Shown here piece after piece: positions 1 through 12,116 of a stretch of 64,000 bases of DNA. The translations under genes were made by a program, and so were the position numbers. Below the pieces are notes generated by a model. That model was not told where the DNA came from, searched no databases, and worked only from the letters and a program-made list of their open reading frames with translations. The stretch lies in the NCBI GenBank assembly GCA_020736575.1, contig JAGPYM010000001.1:3286001-3350000 (forward strand), written 5' to 3'. How positions within the stretch are numbered: the stretch's first letter is position 1; every line of letters starts with the position of its first letter. The stretch comes from Thelonectria olida (taxonomy: Eukaryota > Ascomycota > Sordariomycetes > Hypocreales > Nectriaceae).

Positions 1-694
1 AGTGCAAGTTTTAATTAATATTTCAGTTTGAAGCAAGGGCTAGGATAGTCTGGTAGAGGCTCTACGCATCTCCCAAGAAGGAAGGAATAGGAAGCACTGG
101 CCGAACAACTCAACGAGGAATTGAAGAAACAAATTTTATGTTTCAACATAATCTTAACTAGGAAATATTGACGTCGCCGGTATCATCTAACCAACCCCCA
201 CCGAACACCGGTGTAAATCACAAAAAGAAGAAACCCGTTTCAGTGACCCAACCTAGCATCACTCATGTCCCACACAAACTATTTCCCATAGCCTTTCCCG
301 TCACAATATTTGCACAGGCGCAAATCAAAGTCTTGCAAACCAAGTCCGCCAGGGTTCGACAGAATTGCCAGGTATCAGAATCGAAGAGAAAAAAAGAAGC
401 GAAGGCCACTAGTCATGAACGCATCTTCAAGGGTACAAAGAATGCCACCTATAAGAATGGGCACAGCACCCAGCCTCAGTGGGTGTGAAAGAAGTGAAAA
501 AAGAGGAGATCTCCATGCGATCGATATAAAAATGAGAAGGAAGGAAAAGGGTTTTGCATGACACTGTTACCACACCGGGAGAGACCAGCCCCTTGTGTAT
601 GCGGTCAGTGATGGGAGTCAAGGTTGGGTCCAGTATCGCTGAAATGCAACGACAGAGCCTCTACTTCGTAGGTTTAGGTGAGATCGACTGGGGT
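1..694. other. Left-edge intergenic / 3' flank of the MADS gene
   Basis: I see no supportable gene here. The short open frames overlap on both strands and show no recognisable domain. The segment lies downstream of the minus-strand MADS gene and probably holds its 3' UTR. Confidence 0.5.
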
Positions 695-2755
695 TCACTC
701 AACCTTGACTCGCTTCGAGTCCGACTCTGCCTCTGCTGCTTCGCTTTGAGCAGTGGCACCGTACTCTGGAGTTTTCCGTTTTGTCGCTGCTGTGTGATTC
801 GAGCTGACATTCAAATTTGAGTTGAGCGAGCTGGGTATGTTTTCTTCCCTCAAAAAACTTGGCCCCGAGCCAACTACAGGAGTGGCAAAGTTCAATGGGC
901 TTGGGAGAGTATTGCTATCCCCTCCTCTAAAGTTCCACTCAGGATAGAAGCTGCTGGGACTGGGAAGTAGCTCATTGTTGAGGAACCGGGATGGAAGCGC
1001 TGATACTGGTGTGCTTTCTCCATTGACCGTTGTTTGAGGAGGGGGTCGGGCAAAAGGATTAGGTGGACCTGTTGCTCCAGCAGATAACAGAGCTGAAGCA
1101 GATGGAGATGGAGGAGGCAACACTAATGACGATTGCGAATTGTGTCTTTGCGGTGGTTGTGTTGTTGGCTCGGCAGGATTACGTGGCGAGTTAGAATCAC
1201 CTGCTGGACTATCCCCATTCTCCGAAGCACCAGCTGGAATCTGAACCGTGAGACGAGGTCCTCTAGGCCGAGCACCTCCGACCTTCAAGCTATTTGACCG
1301 CGACGGAGGAGTGAGTGTGGTCTCTGGTATTGATGTCAATGATACTGTTCGCGACTTCTCTGTGCCAATCTGTCCGGGCCGTTGAGGCGGCTGTGGCATA
1401 GGTGGCGATGAAGTGTTGCTCCCTGCACGATGTATAGCACCCACATCGACCGACTGCGACCGATTCACAACAGTACCGAGTTCCGACTTGATGGGTTCCG
1501 AAGCAAACGATGCGAGATGTTGTGACAGAATAGACCGGTTCTCTTCGATAGGCGTGAAAATACTGTGCGACTTCCGCTGGGGAAGCTTCTTGATAGCCGT
1601 ATCGGTATTGAGTAGCGGTGGTTGTGGCCGTTCTTGAGGCTCTGTCTTGGGATCCACGGGCGGAGGCATCGGAGGATCCTGCAGGCGGCGTTCAGGCTGA
1701 TGTGGGGGCTGTGGCGGAGGAGGCGACATATGAGGAGGTATTGGGTTCGGGGGTAATTGCTGATGGTTTGGCTGAGGAGACGGCTCGTGGCGCACAGGAG
1801 CTTGCAGTCCTTGAGAAGGCGGTTGCGAGGTGAAGGCAGGAGGCTGGGGAGTTCGTCGCTCTTCGAGATATGGCTGCTGGTGTTGTTGCGGCGGCGGTGG
1901 TGGAGGAGGCGGAGGTACTTGTCCAGGTTGCTGTTGTTGACTATACGGATACTGACCTTGCGGGGGCATCATAGCAGGAGGGTTGTAGATGGGAGGCGTG
2001 GGCATGTAACTGATGCCCGGATGAGGAGGTCCCGGAGGCGGACCCGGAGGCGGACCTGGTTGGGGGGCCATACCGGGGCCCATTCGGTGATGCATATCGT
2101 TGCGCGAGCCTGGCCGAGAACCGATCGGAGGCTGTGGGGTGTGACCACGTTGGACGGGATATCCTGGGTGCCCTTGGAAGTGACCGTTGTTGGTGCCAAT
2201 TGGCGGTGATGCCGATGGAGTGTGATGTCGGATCTGGGGAAAAGGTGGTTGAGGCAGTCCGTGAATTTGAGGAGGCATCATTTGGCCGTCCATGCCTTCG
2301 GGCCCATGGGGGGGAGTGCCATCGTTCTCCTCCTCTTCGTCCTCATCATTGCCGCCGTTGAAGTCGGAGGGACCCTTGTGTTCGTTGGGGCCGCCGTGCT
2401 AGCGAACTGTTAGTATTCCCCCATCATTCCAAGCGGTTGCGCTGGTCAAGTATGAGAGCGCATAACTCACGTATTGGTATCGGGTGATGAGGTCTCGCAT
2501 GTCGCCAGAGGAGTACTCGTACAACTTCTTGTTGTTTCCAAAAATAAAGACGGCGACATCGACCGAACAGAGAACGGAGAGCTCGTGAGCCTTTTTGAAC
2601 AAGCCACCCTTTCGTTTCAAAAAGGTGCTGGAGCGCGCGGGTTAGCTTGGAGTCGCGAAAGAGGATTAATGACGCGTGAAGAAGGGGACAAAGCCTTACA
2701 CAGAACGATTCCTGTCATCCTTGATGGCTTTAATCTCAATCTTTCTTCGCCCCAT
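695..2755 (-). CDS. rlm1: MADS-box transcription factor, MEF2/Rlm1 type
   Basis: Nuclear DNA-binding regulator. In yeast and other fungi Rlm1 acts downstream of the cell-wall-integrity MAP kinase; that role is inferred from family. The model has three exons: 2755..2700, 2627..2471 and 2398..695, giving 638 codons plus stop. Exon 1 starts MGRRKIEIK and exon 2 contains [20 protein letters not shown], the MADS core, followed by a MEF2-type extension ending ITRYQY. Exon 3 continues [10 protein letters not shown] and then an acidic stretch. The rest is long, low in complexity and rich in Pro, Gln and Ser, with poly-Pro runs near residues 170-180, as expected of an activation region. It ends in a basic tail, SDSKRVKVE. 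Both introns have standard donors (GTAAGG, GTGAGT). The start is fixed because the MADS box must begin near residue 1. Confidence in the family is high; the symbol is by family resemblance. Confidence 0.92.
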
Positions 2756-3669
2756 GGTGACTGTCTCTGTATTCTGGATCAAGGATGGGGGTCAATCGTC
2801 GCGTTTGCGCGCAGGGCGAAGAGAGGAGTGCGGTGGCGTCGTGGACAAGCAGTGACGCGGCGGGATGGTGGACGGTAGTGTCGGAGCTATGCGTCTCGAG
2901 GCAGCGCGGAAGAAGGCGAAGGCAACAACAGTACGAGGACGGACAAGAGTGCACCTGGGCGCGGCGGCAGGCGGGTTGACTCGACGGTGGTTTCTTTCGC
3001 GAATCCAGGGTTGGCGGCGTAAGCGAGACGAGACAAAGACAAAGGTTGGTGGGTTTGGTGTGATGCGCGGGTATCGTTTCGTAGGACCGGGGGATGGATG
3101 CGTAAGAATGAAAAAAAGGGAAAATGAGGGTGACACAACGAGGTAACGTTGGAGACGAAGGAGAATTATGAACAAGTTTCGAGTTGGGAAGGTGAAGAGT
3201 TTTCTATTGGCAGTTTTGGTACAGCTCGGGCGACGAAAGGGGCGCGACGTCGTCGTCGTTGGCTGAGTGTCTCTCGTCTTTTTCGAAGGTGGAGGAGAAG
3301 AGGACGAGGCGAGATGCGAGATGCGAGATGAAAGAAGAGACCGAGACAGTGAAAAAGAAAGTGGAGGAGCCCGGTTGGAGGAGACGGGTTGGGAGGTTGA
3401 GCGAACTTGGGAGGACCCTGGGACAACCGAGCAAGGCAGGAGCCAGGAAATTGGGACCCAGCAGCCGTTGCAAGGGCGGTAGCGCAGCAGCTGCGTGAGG
3501 CTGTGGCGGTACTTTGAGCGTAGCGTAGCCGGGGTACCAGTCGACGGGGGAGCTAGCCCGGTGCGAGTATTCGGTACCTAGTTTGAACCTGTCAAAAGCT
3601 GGGATAAGCTACTAACGGCGTCGATCTGGACTCGAGAGTAGAGATGCGATGAAAGAGGAGGAGGAAGGG

Positions 3670-3694
3670 AAAGAAGAAGAAGAAGAAGAAGAAG
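3670..3694. repeat. (GAA)n microsatellite followed by A tract
   Basis: About eight uninterrupted GAA units lie here, followed by GATGATGAAG and, at 3722-3735, a run of 14 A. It lies about 0.9 kb upstream of the MADS gene start. Confidence 0.9.
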
Positions 3695-4199
3695 ATGATG
3701 AAGAGAATAGATGTGTTTTGGAAAAAAAAAAAAAAGATCAGAGGACACCTACAGGATATAACAACAGACAGTGATGTCGCGATCCTTTGTCTGGTCAGTA
3801 GTTGGTTGAACAATTGTCGGCTCTTCTCTCTCTCTGTCCTCGATTCGGCTAAAACGAAGCTCAAAGTGGAGTGAAGACAGAAGAGGAGAAGAAGTGCCAG
3901 ACCAGAGAGAGAAAGTCAGAGGCGGCTAAAACAACTTAAGCTTGGTGTCAACGATTGATAAGTCTAGCGAGAGTGTCGGTGTATGGGCGCTGTATAATAG
4001 GACGAGTATGTGCGAACGACGGTGAGGTGTAGATGGGCGCGCGCTGTGCCATACATACCTACACACGAATACAACTCCGCACCCAACAAAAAGCGCGCAC
4101 CTTTTTCTTCCTTTCTCGCTGTGCCCCAGCCCCTTGGATCTTCTAGAGTGAACGAGAATGTGATATGCGGCAGGGTAGGGTGCAGCGCAGTGCAAGCAA

Positions 4200-4232
4200 G
4201 TGATGTGATGTGATGCGATGCGATGCGATGCG
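4200..4232. repeat. Pentanucleotide tandem repeat
   Basis: Repeated GTGAT/GCGAT units run in tandem; the first copies read GTGAT and the later ones GCGAT, so the array changes unit by one base half way through. No coding frame is implied. Confidence 0.85.
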
Positions 4233-6872
4233 CCGCGCGATGGGAAGGATCCAAGGCCAAATGCGAAATGGGGCTGAATCTGATTTTGGCGAAAAATGGT
4301 TTGGGCTGGCAGCTGCCCGTTCTAATAATAGACGGATCGTGTTCACTTTGTCATCGAAGGGTGGAGGAGCCTTCTTCTTCTTCTCTCCGACAAGGGACGT
4401 ACGAATACAGTGGACCATCACCAAGAAGAATCGAGACAACACCTCCATAGCAACATCTCCCCAGCCAGTAGCCGCCCGTTCCCGCGTATCTCTCCTCTGC
4501 TAGACCTTGTCCAGCAACACAGCGCACCGCAAGCACAGCCCACCAACGAGGGAGGGGCTGTTAGCCTGGCGGCGGCTCATCCATCATCAGCTTCTCCATC
4601 GCAAGAGTCACGGCATTTGGCAGCAAAAAGCCGGCGACCAAATACGGGCATCGCCTCTTGGCGAGTCTTATTCGGAGAGACGTGTTTGCATAAACGAGTG
4701 TCCAATTGGGCATTCCCGAATGTTGGTTCTATTCTTTCCCCTGCCCACCCTTCCCAACCTCTCTCTCTCTCCAACTCCGTCTCGCTTCTCCCACCTCATT
4801 GCCGTCAGTCCCCGAACAGGGAATGCCCCTGAGCCAGCTTGCTTCAGTTTCTGCGTGTGCCTGGCTCCGTCGATCATGCATCATGAAGACGTTGAAGCTT
4901 CCCCTCCCCTCCCTCACTTCTGTTTCATTGACCCCCCATCCACTCTCTGACAGTTCCGACATGCCGTCCTCCTTGCCCCTCAAAGCGTAATTCTCTCCCA
5001 CCATCTTTGTGCCTTTAATTGCCTACCTTCTTACACACGGACGGTCCTCGAGTCCGTCTTGGGATCTACAGCAAACACTCCGAGTGCCTTGACCATGTCC
5101 TGGCTCGAGCCTGGATGTCCAGCAGGCTAATAACCCTTTCCCCTGCCTTCGCAGCCGCGAAACAAGGGCCTAATTAGGGACACGGCAGGCTAGGTAGCCT
5201 CGTGTCATCTATTCTCTACAACAAACGCGCCTTTTGCGCCTAACAAGTTGTACTCTGTCGCCTCCCCCACCAACCACCACGATCCGTCAACCAACACGAC
5301 ACATGTCGTCCACTTCTGATATCACCGTACAGCACTGGAAACAAAAACATCCAAACACCCGGCCAACGAGAAGAGAATCCGGTCCCAAGAGCTGCTGTTT
5401 CAAACCCTAGCTCCCACATCGCCGAGCCTCACTATCGTGTCCCCCCCTTGCTTGTCGACTAAGACTCTGCCAGCTCACGGATGGGGAAACGGTTTGTCTG
5501 GGCCGGTAATTTGCATGTCCTAGCGTCTTCCATCGCTCGCCTAGCCACAGTCTCTTGAGGGCTTCGGCCGTTCTTTTTTCTTGGACTTGGGCCTGAACGA
5601 GGCTATACCCATCATAGTCATGCCGGGGGGCATCATACATGCAAGCACTCATTCTGCATCGCGCTGCTGCTGCCTTGTTCGTATTTGATGTCGTGGTCGA
5701 ACCATGGCAGGTTTGTTACGACTTGGCTGAGATGGGCTGCCTCTCTGAGCCAAGATGGGGAACTTTTCGAGTTTCCCAGGAGTGGTCTCTGCCGCAATGT
5801 GCCTTCATACCTGTGAATAGTTCTCAGATGTTCCTGATCACAATGGTAGCCTCGTTGCATAGCTCTAGCCTCACCCAGGATCTCACAGCCTCTTCCTCCG
5901 TCATCAATGGCAAGAAACCCATACCATATAAGCAACTTAAGCGCCCGCATTATACCTTTTCCCCTCTGCCCAGCCATGTCAATCTCTTCCCATCAGCCTC
6001 CACGTCCTGAACGGATTGGCTTAGACTGTTCATGGTGGTCACCCATCGTGGCCCCTCCTCCCCCCACCGCCCGTCCGTCCCGTTGCTAAAAATAAGCACC
6101 CGGCCCCCAAACCGGCCCAACCTCTTCTCCTCCGGCCACCGGGACCCGCCCACGAGAACATCCTCCACCTTCAAACCATCCATTGAGAACGGCCGTCTGC
6201 CCGCCCACTTCATGCAGCCTGCAGAATTAGCCCGCTTTTTCACCCTCGTACAAGCGACAGGCGCACTGAAATGGGGCTAATTTGTCACATTAGCCCGCTT
6301 CTTCGTCGTCTTCTTCCCTGTCCCGTCACATCACACACATCACACGTGCCCGTCTGTTCTCTCACCGCATGGCATCGCCTCAAAGCCTCCTCTTGTTCTT
6401 CACCACTTCACTGCTCGGAAGTTGAGCACTGCCTCATCAAGTGCCTAGACTTGTCACGTCTGCTCCTCATCCTGACATCACCGCTGCAGCTACAGCTACA
6501 GGCACTGGTTGAGCTCCTCACGTTTTGACTCGGTCAAGCAAAGCTATCGTGAAAACTGAGCTGTATTGCCACAGGGTATTATGCCAAATAAGTACTGGTA
6601 AAAATGCGTTTTCCCTCCCCTTCCCTTTTGATGTGCCTTGCTTCACGTCCAGCCCCTTGCGTTCCTCTAAAAGAATCGTTCCAGTACACAAGCAATTCCC
6701 CAACTCCGTGATCCATGCGAGCCTCTTCCTCTCGTAGGCAATGTGGTCAGCGAAAGAAACCATTCGCACTCCGCCCTTTTCATCAATAGCTGCCGGCCCA
6801 AGACCCGGAAATTAGAGCCGAGGTGGAAGTTGATATCGTCTGGTGTAGCGCACTCGTCTTCGGTTCGTTCGC

Positions 6873-9800
6873 TCAGATTGGTGATCCGGCATTCGCAGTA
6901 GGAGCGCTGTAGTTACCAAACCCTCCGTGCTCTGCTGCTCCATTGTCTGCCTTCATCGTGCCGTTAAGCAAAGGACATAACCTTGTATCACAAAGTCAGC
7001 AATGTGCTCTCAAATCAACTTTGAACAGAACAGTCAAGTGTTGAGATCCGGTCGACGCTTGTCAATGGGGATGTCGGAGCTTGAGTTCCTTGGCCCTCTC
7101 TTTCGCCGCTCCCGTGTTCTTCGTCGTTCTTGTTCTCTAAGGGTCTTTTGAGAGGCCCTCTCCTCTCGCCGTCGCTGCAACTCTGCAGCCTTGATGGCGC
7201 TGGCGCGTTCTCGGGCAGCGGCCTTCTCCTTTTTCACCAATTCTTGAGCTCGCTTTCTGGATCTCTCCAGATCACTCCTCTCTAAGAACATATGAAGAAC
7301 ACTCTTCTGCGTTCTCCGTTTGGTTCCGCGTCCCACTTGAGAACCCCACCAATCAAACCGCAATCGAGGGGGTGGTATAGGAGAGGAGTTCATACTTCTT
7401 GTTGGTCTTGATGTGGCCGACCTGCCCACAATTGGCACACTTTCGCGTCGTTCCGGTTGCGACCTTATCGGGCCCGGCGACACTCGGCGATGCAGCGTCT
7501 CCGGCGTTGGCTTTCTGGTGCAGCTCTTTCTGCTGTTCTCTGGCTTGACGTCGAGCTCTGTTCTTTTCCAGTCGTTCGAGCTCCTTCTTAATTCTGTCTT
7601 GTGTTAGTCGCCAATCCTGAATCGAGAGTATTTGGCCCACTTACTTAATGCCCGTAAGACGGTCGTGGTCGGCATTGCCCGTAGGTCGGGAGCTATAGAT
7701 GCTGTTGCAAGGTACACGTAAGCCGGGGCTCTGAACTCCAGTCCAACCATATCTCTCTCGGAACCAGGAGTTCCGACGCCATAGGTCGCCGGCGTCTTTG
7801 ATGACAGCTTTCGAAATCGCCGTTGCATCATCTTGTTGGAATTGGTTGGGTCAACGTACTCTCTCATTTCAAGATCCGCCTCAGTTCGCCGCTTCATATA
7901 CTGCGAGATCACTACTGGATCGTGAACAATTTCTACCCGGCTTTGAACGGAGCCGTCTGCCATTCGGACGTCTCGAGTGATGCGAATCGCGCGCTTGGAG
8001 TGTCGACTGGCCGAAGTCAAACCACTAATTTGGCTGGTCCCGTCATCGAAGTGGGCGGGCGTTGCGGCTGCCTGGACGTTGAATCGGTCGTCTTCGTCTT
8101 CTGTCACTGCAACATCTTTGTCGTCGTGGACCTCGGGATCGGAGAGGGTTGACCTTTGCTTCTCCCAAATCTCGCGGATACCATCTTCGTACATTGCCTG
8201 CTGCTTCTTGACGTTGTAGGCATGGCCACCGTTGGCCCTCTTCTCACGCTCCATAGCGTCGGCAGACGATGCGAATGGGCCTTGGACTGCTTCAATGTAC
8301 CCACCTTTCATCGATGTCCGAATGAAGCTGAAACCAAGTCCATGGCCTGTAGGATCACCCTCCCCATGTAACTGCAGCATGGCTTTCTGGGCGCATGCAT
8401 CAATAAAAGCTTTGGTGGTTTTCCATGGTGCCATCTTGTCTGCGAGCGTCTCCTCCTGCTTCTCTGCCTGTTTCTTGGCCCCCTTGGCAACCCTGCTGCC
8501 ATCGTCTTCAGCATCCTCCTCCTCAACTTCTACCTCCGGTATTACTGCGTCATCATCAATATTTGCATTTCTTGGGTCATATCCAGCATCCTCAAGCTCC
8601 TTGATGCCCAGCTGCATGGCATCGAGCAAGGATACTTCCTCGGGCTTGATCATGGAGCGTATGGTGCTCTCGTCAGGAAGTATTTCGCCAGGCTTGAGAC
8701 GCCACATGCCTTTCTCCCCAGATTCTCTATCGTATTGAAGAAACTCTTTCAGCTTTTGACGATTTTGAGTATCGGTTGACTCGGCAATGTGCTTGGTGAT
8801 ATCCGACAGTTGACAGTTGTCTGTTGCGCTATGTCGAATCATCCGGAAAGCAAGCATTTTCATCCTGTTTTTCGAGGCGTTGGTGACCTTTCGACTGTGT
8901 GGTCCCGGGACTTCGACGGAGGGGAATTGCTGTCCGACCACATGGATGTGATCGATTTTGTGAAGGTACCACTTTGAACCGTGCTCACCCGTGGTGCTTC
9001 GAACGACAAGGAAATCGGTATTGCGCGCGGTGTGCTTGAAAACTGGTGCGCGGTACATCTCATTGTGCAAGGTTGGCACAGTTTCACCTGCATCAACAGT
9101 GCCAAAGAGAGAGAATGGTGATCGATCTTCCGGGAGTAGGAAACGATACTCGCCGAGATCCTGTTTCGGCAGCTGTTCTTCATCTTTGTCGTCCTTCCTC
9201 CGGTAGTAGTTGATTAGACGATTACCCATTCCGAAATTGCTGAGAACGCGTGGGCGCTGTTCACAGTACTCGAAGAGGACGGCGGTAGAGTTATCATTGA
9301 TGCTGAGGTCCTTGGACTTCAGGAAAACTTCATGCGCCTTGCCCTTCATTTGCTTTCGTTTGTGATGGCCAGGTTTGTCAAACTTGATAACGTGACCGGC
9401 GAACTTCCGGTACCTGAAACGAGGGCGATGATACTCATCGGTCGTGCCGCTGAGCTTAACTTTGTAGTACGGCCATGAGAGCTTGATCGCAGGCATACTG
9501 TGTTCAACCGAGATGTTGCCAAGGGTCGCGCGAACCTTGCTCTGGTGGTTTTCCTTCAATGCCTCGTACGCTTCATCATTGGAGATGTTGAATCGCTGCA
9601 GGACTTCCCTACCCATATTGCCATTTGCCATGCGCTTCAGTTTGTTTTCTTGGCGCGGTCTCTTCGCAGCGCGCTGGGAGTCTTGGGTCTCCAGGAGCAG
9701 GTAGGGGTCGCTCATGTCTAAATGAACGCGCTTCGCGCCACGCTGTGTTGCCTCTTCGAAGTTGTCGAAATTTGGAGCGAAATATCGTGGGATTTCGGGT

Positions 9801-10849
9801 AGGCCAAGCTGAATCGTCTTTCGTTTCTTAGGGCGAGGCTGTGCATCGTCGATATCCATCAAAAACTCGGCATCCCACTCGTCATCTTGTTCCTCAGTCA
9901 GACGCTTCCGCGACTGAAGCAATTCCTGTTCTGCGGCGGCTTGGCGATCCTTAAATTCGGCCTCGACGCGACTGATCTGAGCGCTCCAGTCCTCGCATGC
10001 CAATTCAATGTCGCGAAGTGTGAAACCGCCGACGGCTTCCGAATCGGATTCTTGGTCGAGATCAAACTGGACAGCATCTTCGGGTCGGTCAGATTCGTGA
10101 AGCCCACAATGAATCAGCTCGCCAGACTCCGCGTCTTGTGTTCTTTTGCGAGTGGAGGTTGCTGGACCAGGAATTCTGAATGCTTTTTCTTGGTCAGGCG
10201 CCAGTTCGAGTGTGAGTTTGCTGGTGACGAGTTGCTTCGGCTTCTTGACTGGCTTCTTCTCCTTCCATGTGGCTTTCTTCGCGGGAAGAAGCTCGCTCCA
10301 CGTCAAGATTTGGCCCTTTTTGTAAGCTGGCCATGTTGCCTTCAATAGATCTTCGACCGTTTCGGCGGGGGCGGGGATATCGGGGTCTTGGTTGGCACCA
10401 GTGAGGTGAGGCTCGGGGTCGAAATTGATACCAGGGAAGCTGAGACTGGTATCCATCGGCTGGGTGTCTTCGCCAGCATCGGCATCGCGAACGTGAGGCG
10501 CAGGTGAGGACGGGCCGAGAATAGGGTCGGGCGAGGACGGCCCTTCACCAAACAAATCATCTGCGTCGTTGCTGGTTCCTCCATCGTCAGTCAATCCTGG
10601 AAGTTCCATGGAGACGCCGGCGCTCGGCTCCTCCTCGTCGGGAAGGTCATCATCGCTAATGTCTTCGAAATCCTCGGCATCGTCAGCTTTGCCAGACTGG
10701 TCAAAAGGTGTGTCGTCGAGTTTCAGGCCGCCGCCGTTAGCACCGTCCTGGCTCTGCTCGAGCAGTCGGGAGATTTCGCGCTGATCGGCGGCATCCTGGG
10801 CCTTCCAGGCCTCGTCGTCGAAGGACGAGAACTCGGTTTCGTCGGCCAT
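6873..10849 (-). CDS. taf1: TFIID subunit 1 (TAF1), with C-terminal zinc knuckle
   Basis: Largest TFIID scaffold subunit, a nuclear Pol II general factor. Chosen start is MADETEFSSF at 10849; an in-frame ATG at 10897 is less likely. The long first exon carries an acidic N-terminus and then the TAF1 core (DUF3591 region). Downstream exons I can define are about 7740..7645 (contains PTGNADHDRLTG), 7593..7396 (Lys/Arg/Glu-rich helix, then CANCGQVGHIKTNKK) and 6981..6873 (LCPLLNGTMK to stop). The last intron, 7395..6982, separates the final zinc-knuckle Cys (in LCP) from the other ligands. Intron 7644..7594 is canonical. Between about 7740 and 7790 the frame changes by one base. The only splice that fits is a 47-nt intron with a weak donor (GTCGGA...TTCAG), so that junction is unresolved. 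The product is about 1.1 thousand residues. It lacks the metazoan bromodomains, as fungal TAF1 does. Confidence 0.9.
7034..7393 (-). other. Nested 119-codon ORF inside the last TAF1 intron
   Basis: The ATG lies at intron position 3 of TAF1 intron 7395..6982 and the frame stays open for 119 codons to a TGA still inside the intron. The predicted product is strongly basic and charged, with a helical Lys/Arg/Glu-rich centre containing SRKRAQELVKKEKAAARERA and further RRREER/RERRKRG patches. It is not in frame with the upstream TAF1 exon, so plain intron retention would not fuse it. I do not recognise a family. It may be a nested gene, part of an alternative transcript, or chance. No function is claimed. 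Confidence 0.3.
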
Positions 10850-12116
10850 GTTGGTAGTGTTGTAAGGTCCCTCGTAACAGCTTGCGGGCCGCGACAAAGT
10901 GATGATATTATCTCATGCTTTGATTACCGGGTGGCGTTCAACCGAGGCGCAAAAGGGTGCGGTCGTTGGAAGCGTAGCAGGGGGCGTGAACTGTCGTGAC
11001 GATTGATTGAGGCTACTTTCACGGTCGCGGCTTGGGGAACTGAGCGGGCCTAGGATGCTGAGTCAGCTGTTGCGCGCGAAGAACAAGGGCGAAACAATGT
11101 GGTCCGTGCGGCAGTGGCCCATCCGCCAGAACATCTTGGCACTTGAGCGCTGTCAAAGTGCCAATTGTGGCGCAAAGCGTTTGAACCGCAGTTGAGTATG
11201 GCGAGGAATGCATAGAACTTACCTGCGCATTGTGTTTGCAGATTTTTCAACCGAGTGGTTTTCGGTAGAGGCGATATCCTAAATCTGAAAAACATCTTAG
11301 CAATGCGAGATTCTCATTCGGAAGGGATCAGGACTGACAAGTACTGGGTAGTATTCACAGCGAAGATGCTACTTGGGATTACCGGTGGACAGGAATCACT
11401 AAAAAGTAATGAGGATTTGTTGAACAATGAACTGTAAAGTAATTGTTGCTGAGCGAGAAGATAGGTGAGGGTTAAAGGGGGATGAAATGGAGAGAGACGA
11501 GGAGAAAGATGCTTTATTTATTTTGCTGCTTCTATACTCGTTCAGGTCCATAGGTAACTTAGGTACCTAGTCAGGTCCTATTGATGCTAAGGCATCCTCA
11601 CTCAGCGCAATCACTGAGCTAAACTGGAGACCTGCCTGTAGTTGTATCACGGGAGAAAGCCAATACGACACTTTAATGAGGCACCACGTAAATGATAGTC
11701 CGGTTCCCATCGGCGCCCGTTAATTCAGGGTAGCGCTCATGCCGAACAGGATCTAAACTGAACGGCACTTCAAAGGTTCAAAGTATAGAACGTTAACATC
11801 TCTCGGTATTTGGAGCAGAGAAGGAACTAAACTCCATGTTGGAAAACCGTAATGAATTGCATCAAATCTTCATTCTACGACATCCACCGGTCTCCGAAAG
11901 TCAACGAAGTTGCAAGGGGCCTCTCTCATCGACTCCGCATGTACAAGGCCAGCAATTGTTGTCAGATGACGGACATTTGAACCCCCGCAAATACGAGGTA
12001 TTTGGACATTTGGATGTCCGCTGGCGAGATATAAGAGAAACGGCTTGAAGTGACTCACGTTGCTCACCCCAACCACCTACACTGGCATCATAAAGAGATT
12101 TAATCCGCATTCAATC
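10850..12116. other. Divergent promoter region between TAF1 and the PLP enzyme gene
   Basis: No gene is supportable. TAF1 (-) and the D-serine dehydratase-like gene (+) are transcribed away from each other, so both promoters lie here. The segment at about 11450-11560 is A/T- and purine-rich. Confidence 0.5.

Larger units (their letters stand above)
2756..6872. other. 4.1 kb gene-poor region upstream of the MADS gene
   Basis: No coding region can be supported. Open frames are short, overlap on both strands and lack domains. The region separates the start of the minus-strand MADS gene from the 3' end of TAF1, so it is probably a long promoter plus 5' leader for the former. It holds a GAA-type microsatellite, a 14-base A tract, a pentamer tandem repeat and several CT-rich stretches. 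Confidence 0.5.

Noticed and set aside
1757..2209. Arg-rich open frame (+) opposite the MADS gene
   Set aside because: It is an antisense shadow of the Pro/Gln-rich region.
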